Assembly: GCF_009208075.1 (NCBI RefSeq)
Contig: NZ_WFKJ01000014.1
Span: forward strand, 1-56,961
DNA: 56,961 nucleotides
Reading direction: 5' to 3'
From: Poseidonibacter ostreae
Lineage (GTDB): Bacteria; Campylobacterota; Campylobacteria; Campylobacterales; Arcobacteraceae
Position numbers and translations under genes: made by a program. Within the stretch, counting starts at the first letter, position 1. Every line of letters starts with the position of its first letter. The notes beneath the pieces were generated by a model. The model did no database searches. It was not told the DNA's origin and saw only the letters and a list, made by a program, of their open reading frames with translations. This document shows, one piece after another, positions 18,101 to 27,074 of the stretch.

Positions 18101-18621
18101 CTGAAACTTTTGAAGAGTTGGAAACAAACGAAGAAGGAATGGTTTTAATCTCTGGTATTCAAGTTATGAAAGGATATTTAAAAGATGAGAAAAAAACACA
18201 AGAAGTTTTAAAGCAAATTGATGGACATACTTATTATATTACAGGGGATAAGGGAAAACTTGACCATGATGGGTTTTTAACTATTGTTGATAGATATTCA
18301 CGCTTTGCAAAACTTGGTGGCGAGATGATTAGTCTAACAGCTGTTGAACAAAAAATCTCAAAACTAATAGATTTAGAAGAAGACTCACAAACTGATTTTA
18401 TAGCAACTTCACTAGAAGATGAAAAAAAAGGGGAAAAGATTATTCTTCTGATTTCAAGTGTTGATGAAAGTTTTGTTAGTGAATTAAAAGAGAGAATAAA
18501 TACTTCTTTTGAAAATAAACTAATGATACCAAGTTTAATTAAAATTGTTGAAGATATCCCAAAACTAGGAACAGGTAAGAAAGATTTTAAAGGGGCTAAA
18601 GAGTTAGCTAGAAAAGTTTAG
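15127..18621 (+). CDS. LplT-PlsC-Aas fusion: lysophospholipid transporter, acyltransferase and acyl-ACP synthetase
   Basis: An 1164-residue three-part protein. Residues ~1-430 are an MFS transporter of the LplT type. Residues ~445-640 are a PlsC acyltransferase with NHVSWIDW (HX4D) and FPEGNITRNG. Residues ~650-1164 are an AMP-binding acyl-ACP synthetase with LFSSGSEGTPKGIELS, GFGTTETTP and ITGDKGKLDHDGFLTIVDR. E. coli splits these into LplT and Aas, which import and re-acylate lysophosphatidylethanolamine; the triple fusion is known in proteobacteria. It should repair membrane phospholipids at the inner membrane. It overlaps the MerR-like gene by one base. Confidence 0.9.
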   Translation: MKKLKDNLNNILLIKFAFLFVVFCNALVDVSHKVLLQNIAFKVFDGSEQVIWISIINAMIIIPFLLLFTLSGYLSDKYNKKDILVYGAVSSFALSVLMIIAYFSGNFYFAMISLVLLAVQSAIYSPAKFGLIIDIYGKKNLARGNSSLQSISIIAILFAIGVASYIFESFYISNDLGALNTKEELLTAILPLTYYILPIAFLEMIVSLFILRKLKTSYRKNDTLAINKKEWFQGKLLIKNIKTISSNNVIFLSVIGLSIFWGISQGLMAVFPSFAKQYLEVTNVFVINGVIACSGIGIAIGAFIYSKVSKNYIEIGTIPIAAFGMAIMVYISTIVQTPFFLAMTFLLFGIFGGLFVVPLNALIQFNANKKILGTVLAGNNWFHSLSMFLMLSITTIVSFYNLDPLNTIYLILFITILGASYTVLKFPQSMILLFLKMVVGLKYKLEVNGIKNIPSSGGVLLLGNHVSWIDWAVILMSVPREVKFVMEKSIYNKWYLNWLLKMFNAIPISGASSKSTMQLVAKELDKGNVVVLFPEGNITRNGHLGEFKRGFELILKQTNSDVRVVSFYIRGLWESMFSRANKKLKKSYRTNTVTVSFSKSMKKEKANISLIKKEVLALSTISWKQHISNLGTISETIFDKLKEVSTEMIMADSTGLELSGNKFLTVSILFKNLLEKKVKGQNIGLLIPSTCAGAFINNSILMMGKTAVNLNYTSEVESLKQAVKKAEVKTIVASLKFVEKLKSKGIDISSLFDLVEVIYLEDLKKEITKSSGLLTLLSVKFLPSFILKSIHLKKIKKDDTVLILFSSGSEGTPKGIELSSDNVLGNSQQIANVLNVNDEDIFVGSLPIFHAFGIVVTTFLPLIEGIKCVAHPDPTDGLGLGKLIHKYKATILTGTSTFFRLYTKNPKVNPLMFESLRLTVAGAEKLRSDVRLEFKKKFGKDILEGFGTTETTPVTSCNLPDVLTPDYIVQKGNKVGTVGMALPGTFIKIVDPETFEELETNEEGMVLISGIQVMKGYLKDEKKTQEVLKQIDGHTYYITGDKGKLDHDGFLTIVDRYSRFAKLGGEMISLTAVEQKISKLIDLEEDSQTDFIATSLEDEKKGEKIILLISSVDESFVSELKERINTSFENKLMIPSLIKIVEDIPKLGTGKKDFKGAKELARKV

Positions 18622-18648
18622 AAAAAGTCAGATTATTCTGCTTTTTCT
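18620..18648. terminator. Bidirectional terminator between the acyltransferase fusion and glnD
   Basis: AGAAAAAG...CAG pairs with CTGCTTTTTCT around ATTATT, with one bulged T. A-runs and T-runs flank the stem on both strands, serving the two convergent genes. The hairpin includes the glnD stop codon. Confidence 0.6.
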
Positions 18649-21182
18649 ATTTTATCTTCTGTACACATTAAATCAATTATATCATCTTGGTTTCCACAGA
18701 AGTTACCATTTTTTTCTATCAATAATAAATCTTTTGCGTAACCTTTAATTGTATGTAGTTTTGCACTCTCAATTTCAATATTAAAATCATCAAAAATCTT
18801 TGCAATATAAGCAAAAAGACCTTTTTGATCTTTTGCTACTATACTCATAGAAGCTAAGTGTGCTGTATGATTACAATTAACTTTTATATTCTCTTTTTTT
18901 ATAATTGGTGCTGCTGATTTTGTTGTTTTTGACATATCAAAAGAGCTTTTTATAACTTCCTCGATAAAAGGCAAATCTTCATCATCAACTTTTTCAGTAA
19001 AAGAGATATAGAATGCTTTTTTATTATCATATAGTTTGAAAATATTCATTGATGCAATATTTAAAAACTCCAATTTTCCTAAAAGGTATCCTAGGTTTAA
19101 TGGTACATTTCTAATAATTCTAATAGTTAAATGTGTTGTATTCATGATTTTATAAATATAATTATTTACATCTTTTGCTTTAATCGCAATATCTAAAATA
19201 TCTTCTGCTTTTAGTATTAAAAACATTTGATTTGATGAGATATACATGATTTTCTTTTTTACTAAGTTTGGTAACTCTTTGTATCTTTTTAAATTTTTTA
19301 TAGTATTTTGCTTAGCAACTCTTCTTGCACTCTCATTTAGTAAATCTTCATTTTCAAAAGCTGGAAGAGTTTGAGTGTAAAGTTGTTTTAAAAGTGAAGC
19401 CATTGATGAGTTATAAATATTTTTTCCAACTGCTGAAATATCACAGTAAGTTACCACATATAACATCTTTAAAGCAAGTTCTGATTTTACTAAACCTACA
19501 AAATTTAAAATAGTTTTTTCAGAATAGATATCTTCATGTGTTGCAATATAAGACATCATATTGTGATATCTTACAAGTCTTGCTCCTATTTTTGTATGTT
19601 CTTCATCAAAGCCAAATGAAAGTCCCATTCCTTTAAATAGCTTCTCTCCCACAATGTGATGGTCAGTTGGTCTTCCTTTCCCAATATCATGAAATAGCGC
19701 TACTAGTTTTGTAATACTTTTTTGCTGTTTAGTTAAAGAATTAAATATCTCTTGGATATAAGGATCTTTAATTTCTTCTGCAAATTTTAATGTTGCAATT
19801 GAATGTACATCAACAGGATGTTGGTGATAACCATCAAATTGAGGTTGGTCAATTATCTTTTTTGTACTAGGTAAAATTGCTTCAAATAAACCTGCATTAT
19901 AAATTAGTTTAATTACAGGATATAGTCGTTTTTTATAAAGCATTGCTTTTATATTTTTTTGTAGTTCTTTAGTTTGTGTTTTTGGTAGTTTTGTTTTACT
20001 TGCATAATATATATAAGATCTATCAAATCTTGTTACTTTTGCAGGAAGTTCTATTAACTCTTTTAAAAGAGTATTTAGTGTTACTTGTTTTGCATTAAAA
20101 GAAGTGTATAAAGTATTTTCTACTATGTATAAATTCTTTTTATATCTATGCTCTTTTAGTTTAGTTATATTTTCAGCTTTAAATATAACTCCTCTTGTAA
20201 ACTTTTTAACCATAGTTGCTGTAAAACTATGGATAATGTGTAAGCATGTTAGAAGTTTTGCCATACATTGTCTATCTTTTGTATGTCGTGGAGTATTCTT
20301 AAAGCCTAATTTAGTACTTAGTTCTGGCAAAATATCAAAAGTTACTTGATCTTGCTTTTTTCTTGCAATATTATGTAAAGCATTTCTAACTTGAAAAATA
20401 TACTCTAAAGATTGTCTATATTTCCTATATTCTTCTTCTGTGAACTCTGTACCTATTAAAGTTTTTGTATCTGTTGTTCCATATAAAATATTAGCAATCC
20501 AATACATCATATTAGACTCTCTAATTCCTCCAAATCCATCTTTAATATTTGGCTCCATTTTTAATGGATATTTTAAAAGTCTTTGTTTATGTTCTTCAAG
20601 TTTTTCTAATACAAACTCTTTTTGATTTGTTTTTCTAATTAAATTTAAAACGTTTTCATAGCCATACCAAAGATATTTTGAACCAAATATCATTCGTGAT
20701 TCTAAAATTGAACTTTTTATAGTAATATCTTGCTCAACACTTAAAGCAACTTCTTTTAGTTCATGAACTCTAGAGCCTAGTTTCAAGCCACAATCCCATG
20801 CTAGAGTAATAAACTCTTCCATTATTTCTTTTAAGTTATAACCTTTTATATCTTCATATAAAATCATAATATCAATATCAGAATATATACAAAGTTGCTG
20901 TCTTCCATAAGATCCAAGTGCAATTAAAGAAATTGGAACAGAAGAACTCATTGGTTGATAAGAACCAAAGTTTTTTCTTAAAATATATTTATAAAGCAGA
21001 ATTAAAAATTTGTCTGTATGCTTTGTATGTTTTACAAAAAAGTCTTTTCCACCAGTAGTTTCTAGTGTTGTATCAATAGAAGCTACATAGTTTTTAAAAT
21101 AGTTTTTAAAAACTTTTGATATCTGAAAATCATTTGCGTTTTGAGATATTAATTCTTCAATTTGGATATTTAATTCAGTCAT
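18633..21182 (-). CDS. glnD: [Protein-PII] uridylyltransferase/uridylyl-removing enzyme
   Basis: An 849-residue sensor of glutamine status that uridylylates and de-uridylylates PII proteins. The nucleotidyltransferase site is GSYGRQQLCIYSDIDIM (residues 90-106; Asp102 and Asp104 bind metal). The central HD domain has DVHSIATLKFAEE and ALFHDIGKGRPTDHH. Two ACT domains end the protein, the second reading SIVAKDQKGLFAYIAKIFDDFNIEIESAK. All catalytic motifs are intact. Its likely targets, two GlnK proteins with Tyr51, are also in this window. It overlaps the AAA/Fis gene by 4 bases. Confidence 0.94.
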   Translation of the reverse strand: MTELNIQIEELISQNANDFQISKVFKNYFKNYVASIDTTLETTGGKDFFVKHTKHTDKFLILLYKYILRKNFGSYQPMSSSVPISLIALGSYGRQQLCIYSDIDIMILYEDIKGYNLKEIMEEFITLAWDCGLKLGSRVHELKEVALSVEQDITIKSSILESRMIFGSKYLWYGYENVLNLIRKTNQKEFVLEKLEEHKQRLLKYPLKMEPNIKDGFGGIRESNMMYWIANILYGTTDTKTLIGTEFTEEEYRKYRQSLEYIFQVRNALHNIARKKQDQVTFDILPELSTKLGFKNTPRHTKDRQCMAKLLTCLHIIHSFTATMVKKFTRGVIFKAENITKLKEHRYKKNLYIVENTLYTSFNAKQVTLNTLLKELIELPAKVTRFDRSYIYYASKTKLPKTQTKELQKNIKAMLYKKRLYPVIKLIYNAGLFEAILPSTKKIIDQPQFDGYHQHPVDVHSIATLKFAEEIKDPYIQEIFNSLTKQQKSITKLVALFHDIGKGRPTDHHIVGEKLFKGMGLSFGFDEEHTKIGARLVRYHNMMSYIATHEDIYSEKTILNFVGLVKSELALKMLYVVTYCDISAVGKNIYNSSMASLLKQLYTQTLPAFENEDLLNESARRVAKQNTIKNLKRYKELPNLVKKKIMYISSNQMFLILKAEDILDIAIKAKDVNNYIYKIMNTTHLTIRIIRNVPLNLGYLLGKLEFLNIASMNIFKLYDNKKAFYISFTEKVDDEDLPFIEEVIKSSFDMSKTTKSAAPIIKKENIKVNCNHTAHLASMSIVAKDQKGLFAYIAKIFDDFNIEIESAKLHTIKGYAKDLLLIEKNGNFCGNQDDIIDLMCTEDKIEKAE

Positions 21183-21931
21183 AATAACTCTTTATGTGTT
21201 TCTAGTTTTTTACGTAAAGTAATTCTATTTAATCCTAAATGTTTTGCAACTTGTACTTGGGATTTATATTTCTTTGTAGAAGCCTTAATTAAAGGTACTT
21301 CAAATAGATAAAGAAGATTTTTATATGCATTTTCTTCTCCTAAGTTTTCTCCTAAATATTTTTCTAAAAACATTAGTATTTCTTCTTCTCCAATTGTTTC
21401 AAAAAGATATGAAAAATAGATAGATTTTCTAAGTGAGTGCGTATTATTTGTAGTATTTGTAATTAGTTTTGATGAAGAAATCATTTGCATATCTAAAGTT
21501 TGAGATGCTTCAATAGAAAACTTATGTATTAAAGCTTTTGTATCTAAATCTCTTTTATATAAATCTGGTACTTCTAGATTTATTGAAAATATATCTTTTA
21601 GTTTTTGATTTAGCATATCATTATGAGATATCGCAATAATTCGAATACTATTTGTATTAATCCAGTTTAATAAAAGATCAATATTTGTAATCTCATCTAT
21701 TTTATCAATAATAATTGCATCATCTTGTATATTAATTATTTCATCATGAATGTCTTGTTGTAATGATTTAGCATTATAGATTTTTGAACTAGGTAGTATA
21801 TAAGAAGCAAGGGATTTTTTCCCAACACCTGGGCTACCAATAATTAGTGCATGGACATTAACTGCTTGTAATAACTTTGCTGAGTTTAATATTTCTTTAG
21901 AAATTTCATCTTGGGCTATATAATCTTGCAT
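21179..21931 (-). CDS. Small AAA-type ATPase with C-terminal Fis-type DNA-binding helix
   Basis: A 250-residue protein that looks like a cut-down NtrC-class regulator. Walker A is GSPGVGKKS (residues 32-40) and a Walker B-like AIIIDKIDEI lies near residue 75. The GAFTGA loop needed to engage sigma-54 is absent, with only ~35 residues between Walker A and B. The end reads SQVQVAKHLGLNRITLRKKLETHKELL, a Fis-type helix-turn-helix as in NtrC. It is the first gene before glnD, joined by a 4-base ATGA overlap. A DNA-binding nitrogen regulator that does not use sigma-54 is a reasonable guess. Confidence 0.65.
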   Translation of the reverse strand: MQDYIAQDEISKEILNSAKLLQAVNVHALIIGSPGVGKKSLASYILPSSKIYNAKSLQQDIHDEIINIQDDAIIIDKIDEITNIDLLLNWINTNSIRIIAISHNDMLNQKLKDIFSINLEVPDLYKRDLDTKALIHKFSIEASQTLDMQMISSSKLITNTTNNTHSLRKSIYFSYLFETIGEEEILMFLEKYLGENLGEENAYKNLLYLFEVPLIKASTKKYKSQVQVAKHLGLNRITLRKKLETHKELL

Positions 21932-22032
21932 ATTTTTTAACCTTATTTTATATAAAGTAATTATACAGTATATTTTTATATATTTTTTTTAAAATTGTTT
22001 ACTTTATAATCAATTGTTTACTATATATGGTT

Positions 22033-22058
22033 AAAATACTTATATTTATAAGTGTTTT
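22033..22058 (-). terminator. Terminator-like hairpin after the response regulator gene
   Basis: AAAATACTTATA (22033-22044) pairs with TATAAGTGTTTT (22047-22058) with one imperfect position. It overlaps the stop codon at 22057-22059 and ends in a T-rich stretch on the minus strand. Confidence 0.45.
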
Positions 22059-22416
22059 ATACTTCCATTGACTTTATAAATTCTATTAATGTATGTATAT
22101 TAATAGGTTTTTTTATATTTGCATGAACATTTAGATTTGATAGACTTTTCTGAAGTTCTATTTCACAAGAGCCAGTTGTACAAACAATTACAATATCTTT
22201 ATCTTCTTCTCTTATTTTTTGTATCATTTCTATACCATTCATTATTGGCATTTGTATATCTGTAATAATAAGGTCTAGTTTTTTCTTTTTAAAAATCTCT
22301 TGACCTATTTTTCCATTAGGCGCAAAATAAAGGTTTTCGCAATAATCATTTAATATCTCACCAATCATTTGTGCAGTTATCTCTTCATCTTCAACGTATA
22401 AAATTGACTCAAGCAT
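22057..22416 (-). CDS. Single-domain response regulator (CheY-like receiver)
   Basis: A 119-residue receiver domain with no output domain: acidic pocket YVEDEE near the N-terminus, phospho-acceptor in LDLIITDIQMPIMNGIEM, switch threonine in VVCTTGS and the IKKPI lysine loop. It starts on the last base of the hybrid kinase stop codon, so the two are co-translated. It is the obvious acceptor for phosphate from that kinase's HPt domain. Output is presumably by protein contact; the target is unknown. Confidence 0.9.
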   Translation of the reverse strand: MLESILYVEDEEITAQMIGEILNDYCENLYFAPNGKIGQEIFKKKKLDLIITDIQMPIMNGIEMIQKIREEDKDIVIVCTTGSCEIELQKSLSNLNVHANIKKPINIHTLIEFIKSMEV

Positions 22417-25400
22417 TACTCATCCTTTTTTAATTCACTTAAAATATTTTCTAAAAGTCTTATTGTTTCATTATTTAAAGAGTTTTTCCTAGAATCTTTT
22501 AAATCTTGAATAACTTCTATATTGATAATCCCTTCTAAAGAATCATATAAAGTTAAAAACCTTTGTTCTTTTATAAATTTAAAATTATCTAAATCATCAA
22601 TTAAAGAAGTAATATGCTCTTTTAAAACTTCTTCTTTTACTATATCTTTTTTAATTAAAGGTACTACTTTCTCTTCAATCTCTTTTATAAATTCATTTAA
22701 TCTATCAATTAAAAGGTTTAACGGAACACTTAAAAACTCAATTTTACTCTCTTCTATATCTACACATAAAGAATAAAGTTCTTCAACTTTTAGATTACCG
22801 CAACTTCCTTTTAACTTATGAATCATTGCTTTGAACTCTTTTGAATTAAAGGCTAATCCTTTTATCTTTGTATCAAAATTCTTATTACTTTTTACGAAAG
22901 ATTGAAGAAGTAAAAAGGCTTCATTCTCTTCAAGGCTTAAATCTTTTAATAAACTATTTAAAGCTATAAACTTCAAATTAAGAGAATTTATAGTGCTTTT
23001 TTTCTCTTTCTTCTCTTTTTTTGTCAATTCAAAATATTTTGCAATCTCATTTAAAAGTTCAATATTATCAATAGGTTTTCTTATATGGTTATCCATTCCT
23101 GCATTTAAAGAGTTTTCTTTATCCTCTGGTAATACAGCAGCACTTACAGCAATTATTGGAATATCTATATCAAATTGTCTAATATATCTAGTTGCTTCAT
23201 GACCATCTAATTTAGGCATTTGTATATCCATAAAAATAATATCATATTTACGAGTTTTTGCTAATTCTAAAGCTTCTTCTCCATCATTTGCTATATCAAC
23301 ATTAAACCCATATTTAGTAAGTAATCCATTAATTACAATTTGATTTACCTTACTATCTTCAGCAACTAAAGCATTTTTCTTCTCTTTTAGTACATTTAGT
23401 TCTTGATTTATTATAATTTCTTCTTCTTTTTTATTTTTATCTATTCTAAAATCAATAGTAAAATAAAATGTAGTACCTTGCCCTTGAACAGAATCAAACC
23501 AAATTTTACCACCCATAAGTTCAACTAAGTTTTTAGAGATACTTAATCCTAAACCCGTACCTTGGTATTTTTTAGTATTAGATAATTCACCTTGAGTAAA
23601 AGATTCAAAAATTATATTTGTTATCTCTTCACTCATTCCAATACCTGTATCTTCAATCATAAATTTTAGTTTAAGTAAATTTCTTCTTCTACTAAGTTCT
23701 CTAATTGATAGTTTTATATATCCCTTTTCTGTAAACTTTAAAGAGTTTCCAATAATGTTATTTAGTATTTGAGTAACTCGTAATTCATCTCCTATAATAT
23801 TAGTAGGGATACCATTTTGTATAAAGAGTTTAAACTCTACATTTCTATGGTTTAAATTTACTTTGAACATATCTTTTATTGAATCAATCATTTTTTCTAG
23901 ATTAAAAGGTCTATTAATAATATCAAATTTTCCTTCTTCAATTTTTGTAAAATCTAAAATATCATTAATTATATTTTTTAAACTTATAGAAGACTTCTTG
24001 ATAATAGATAGATATCTTTCTTGTGATGCTGAGCAATCATCTTCTAGCATGATGTCTGTAATTCCCATAATACCAGATAGTGGAGTTCTAATCTCATGAC
24101 TCATGTTTGCTAAGAAATCAGATTTTGATTTACTTGCTTTTATTAATTGTTCATGCATATTAATAAGTTCTCTTTGAGAAGATATCGCTTCTTCTTCTGC
24201 AACACTTGCTTCCTCATAAGCTGATTGTGCTTTTTCTTTTTCATAATTTGCTTTAAATAAACTATTTTTTATTTCCACTTGAGCATGTTCTAGTGCTTTA
24301 TTTTTAGTACTTAATTCTTCAATTAGTTTTTTCTTTTCACTAATATCAATATTAATACCTATCATATTTATTGCATTTCCATTTTTGTCATAAGTGGCTT
24401 TTCCATATGCATCAATATATTTAATTCCACTTTTTGTATTTATCTTAAATTCTGTATCAAATATTGTATGATTTTCAAGTGCTTGAAATATCTCTTTTTC
24501 TGCTCTCTTTTTACAATCGGAACTTAAAGAATTTTTCCACAAATCATATCTATTAGTAGATGTATTAGGCTCAATTTCATATATTTCATACATCAAATCA
24601 TTCCAAATTAAAATTTCATTTTTAATATCCCATTCCCAAACACCTAAACTAGCACTGTTTGTAGCTACATTTAATTTTTTATTTAATTGTTCAATTCTCT
24701 CTTTTTGTTTTTTATTAAAGAAATATTTCATATAAATAAGAGTAATTATAATTAAAGATATAAAAAAGATGAACCAAAGATATTTATAATCAACATTTAC
24801 TTTATACTCTTTTATTTCATATTTATTATATATATCATCTATTTCTTTTTCTGTAAAAGTATCTAAAACTTTATTTATAATTGTTTCCATTTGTGGAAGG
24901 TTTTCATTTATTCCTATTGCAGATTCAAAAACAGTATTTGGAAGTAAAGCTGTAACTTTGAATTTATCAAAACCATATCTTGTTATATAATTATTTGAAT
25001 TTGGCTCTATACTAGAGATATAAAAATTGTTATTTTTACTTACTTTTTCCATTGCTTTATCTAAATCGTTTTCAACTACAACGTTTAAATATGGATATGT
25101 TTTTCTTATTAACTCTTTATAAATTCCAAATCGTACTAAGATTGTTGCATCTTTTAATGCTATTGGATTTCCAACAAACTCTTGATTTAAATTACCAACA
25201 ATTGAAAAAGGGTATGCCGAAAAGGTTTGAGAAGGTTTTATATTTTTAAATCTTTTTTGATTTTGTATAACAATTGATACAAAATCACATTTTTCTTCTT
25301 TAACTTTTTTATTTAAATCTTCATTTGAACTTACATCAATAGCTTTAAAATTAATCTCTAATTTATTAGAAATCTTTTTGAAAAGATCTCCTGTTACTCC

Positions 25401-26987
25401 TATTAGTTCCTTGTTTAAAACAGCAGATACAGGATAAGAGTTATATTGTGTACATACAGTAAAATCTTTTTTATTTTGTAAAAATAAAAACTCATCATTA
25501 CTTAGATTATAGACCTTTCTTAAGTCTTCATTTCTATAAGACCATTTACTAAGAATCTTATTATGATCCTGAATACTTATAGTCTTTATTGCTTTTGAAA
25601 GTATTGATTGTAGTATTAAAGAATTTGATGCAACAGCAGGAACCCAATGTGTAAAGCCCTCTTTTAGATAGTGAGAAACTTTTAATCCTAAAATAGAATA
25701 TTTATTTAGTAAATAACTATGCATTTCAAAAGAAATTGCAACATCCGCTTTATTATTTAAAACAGCTTGAAAAGCTTCTATTGGACTATTTACTTTTAGC
25801 GTATCTATACCTTTAAAATCTTTTAAATACTCGTCAACTACAATTATTTCTTTATAGTAAGCAACTTTTAAACCCTTTAAATCTTCCATAGAGTTTATTT
25901 GTCTTTTATCATTTTTCTTTGAAAAAATTGTAAAAGGATAGGTGAAAAATTTATCAATTTTTAAAAGGTTTTTTTGCTTTACAGCTTTGTCATTCATCAT
26001 TCCAACAATATCAATTTCATTATTGGAAACTCTTTTATGAATATTAAACCAATTATCTTCTATATATTTAAATTTTACTCCAATTTTGTCTTCCAATAGT
26101 TTGTAAATTTCAGGAATAACTCCTTCAAATTTTCCATTAGGTGTTTTAATAAATAGTGGCTCAAATTTACTTGAATGGCCTACTGTAAGAGTAGGGTGCT
26201 CTTGAATCCATTGTTTTTCTTCTTCTGTAAAATTAATTTCTTCTTTAGGTTCTTCAACTACTTTATCTAGCATCCATTTATTATAAAGATATTGATATTT
26301 TTTAGTAGTTTTAAATTTAATTAAAGAGTCATTTAACCTTTTTTGTATATTTATCTTATCTTTTTGAATTCTAATTGCAAAATCAACTTGATGTATCTTC
26401 TCTCCAAAAGAGCTAATCTTATTCTCAAAAGCAAGTTGTTTTATAAGTTTTTCAAGTGGGTAGTCATTAAAAACAAAAACATCACCTTGTCCTGTAAATA
26501 AAGATAATAAACCTTCTTCTTTACTATCTACAAATCTTACTTTGTCTTTTTTTGGGTTTTTGAAAAGTGATACTGTAATATTATTTGTTTTTAAAATTAA
26601 TCTGTGATTTTTAATTTCATCAAGGGAATTAATATCAAAATCAGTTCTTTTATAAGCTTTTATATGTAAAGAAGAAATAGGGTCTGTAAATATAGATACT
26701 TTTTTTCTTTTTTCACTTATTCCACTAGCAACAATTAAATCGCCTTCATTTGATAAATATGCTTCTTCAACATTTACATAATTTGGTTTTATTATATAAT
26801 CAATTTCGTAGTTCGCATCTTTTGCAATTTCATTTAAAACTTCAACAGCAAACCCTGCTGGTTTACCATTTTTATCAATTGTAAAATATGGTAAGAAACT
26901 TGAGGGCATTAATGCTTTGATTTTATCAGCAGAAAGTAAATTACTTGTAAAAAGAAAAAAGAGTAATGCTAAAACCATATTTTTCAT
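22416..26987 (-). CDS. Hybrid histidine kinase with three periplasmic solute-binding domains, PAS, receiver and HPt
   Basis: A 1523-residue inner-membrane sensor of BvgS-like design. After a signal peptide (~1-20) come three SBP_bac_3-type domains: ~24-245 (MPSSFLPYFTIDKNGKPAGFAVE), ~260-500 (LTVGHSSKFEPLFIKTPNGKFEG) and a more divergent third, ~510-750. One membrane segment (~755-777) leads to a PAS domain (GVWEWDIKN), a coiled coil, HisKA (SHEIRTPLSG), HATPase with GTGLGLSIS, a receiver (DIIFMDIQMPKLDG) and an HPt domain (HKLKGSCGN). It should detect small solutes and run a four-step phosphorelay to the single-domain regulator. The ligands are unknown. Confidence 0.9.
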   Translation of the reverse strand: MKNMVLALLFFLFTSNLLSADKIKALMPSSFLPYFTIDKNGKPAGFAVEVLNEIAKDANYEIDYIIKPNYVNVEEAYLSNEGDLIVASGISEKRKKVSIFTDPISSLHIKAYKRTDFDINSLDEIKNHRLILKTNNITVSLFKNPKKDKVRFVDSKEEGLLSLFTGQGDVFVFNDYPLEKLIKQLAFENKISSFGEKIHQVDFAIRIQKDKINIQKRLNDSLIKFKTTKKYQYLYNKWMLDKVVEEPKEEINFTEEEKQWIQEHPTLTVGHSSKFEPLFIKTPNGKFEGVIPEIYKLLEDKIGVKFKYIEDNWFNIHKRVSNNEIDIVGMMNDKAVKQKNLLKIDKFFTYPFTIFSKKNDKRQINSMEDLKGLKVAYYKEIIVVDEYLKDFKGIDTLKVNSPIEAFQAVLNNKADVAISFEMHSYLLNKYSILGLKVSHYLKEGFTHWVPAVASNSLILQSILSKAIKTISIQDHNKILSKWSYRNEDLRKVYNLSNDEFLFLQNKKDFTVCTQYNSYPVSAVLNKELIGVTGDLFKKISNKLEINFKAIDVSSNEDLNKKVKEEKCDFVSIVIQNQKRFKNIKPSQTFSAYPFSIVGNLNQEFVGNPIALKDATILVRFGIYKELIRKTYPYLNVVVENDLDKAMEKVSKNNNFYISSIEPNSNNYITRYGFDKFKVTALLPNTVFESAIGINENLPQMETIINKVLDTFTEKEIDDIYNKYEIKEYKVNVDYKYLWFIFFISLIIITLIYMKYFFNKKQKERIEQLNKKLNVATNSASLGVWEWDIKNEILIWNDLMYEIYEIEPNTSTNRYDLWKNSLSSDCKKRAEKEIFQALENHTIFDTEFKINTKSGIKYIDAYGKATYDKNGNAINMIGINIDISEKKKLIEELSTKNKALEHAQVEIKNSLFKANYEKEKAQSAYEEASVAEEEAISSQRELINMHEQLIKASKSKSDFLANMSHEIRTPLSGIMGITDIMLEDDCSASQERYLSIIKKSSISLKNIINDILDFTKIEEGKFDIINRPFNLEKMIDSIKDMFKVNLNHRNVEFKLFIQNGIPTNIIGDELRVTQILNNIIGNSLKFTEKGYIKLSIRELSRRRNLLKLKFMIEDTGIGMSEEITNIIFESFTQGELSNTKKYQGTGLGLSISKNLVELMGGKIWFDSVQGQGTTFYFTIDFRIDKNKKEEEIIINQELNVLKEKKNALVAEDSKVNQIVINGLLTKYGFNVDIANDGEEALELAKTRKYDIIFMDIQMPKLDGHEATRYIRQFDIDIPIIAVSAAVLPEDKENSLNAGMDNHIRKPIDNIELLNEIAKYFELTKKEKKEKKSTINSLNLKFIALNSLLKDLSLEENEAFLLLQSFVKSNKNFDTKIKGLAFNSKEFKAMIHKLKGSCGNLKVEELYSLCVDIEESKIEFLSVPLNLLIDRLNEFIKEIEEKVVPLIKKDIVKEEVLKEHITSLIDDLDNFKFIKEQRFLTLYDSLEGIINIEVIQDLKDSRKNSLNNETIRLLENILSELKKDE

Positions 26988-27043
26988 AAGCTCACCTTTA
27001 AGTTATCTTTTAATTATATACTTAAAAAGTAAAGAACTTATAA

Positions 27044-27057
27044 AAAATCTAGATTTT
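27044..27057 (-). terminator. Short terminator-like palindrome after the 287-residue membrane protein gene
   Basis: AAAATCT-AGATTTT is a perfect 14-bp palindrome followed by T-rich sequence on the minus strand, 18 bases past the gene end. The stem is short and AT-rich, so support is modest. Confidence 0.35.
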
Positions 27058-27074
27058 ATTATTTTTTCCTATAA

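Noticed and set aside
15127-18621. Novel three-enzyme gene fusion
   Set aside because: LplT-PlsC-Aas fusions of this length are already known in proteobacteria; only the regulatory layout upstream is notable.
21179-21931. Sigma-54 activator
   Set aside because: The region between Walker A and Walker B is too short and lacks GAFTGA, so it should not activate sigma-54 polymerase.
21962-21990. Possible seventh nitrogen palindrome before the AAA/Fis-glnD operon
   Set aside because: It needs a 4-base spacer and lies almost on the -10 box instead of 40 bases away, so it does not fit the pattern.
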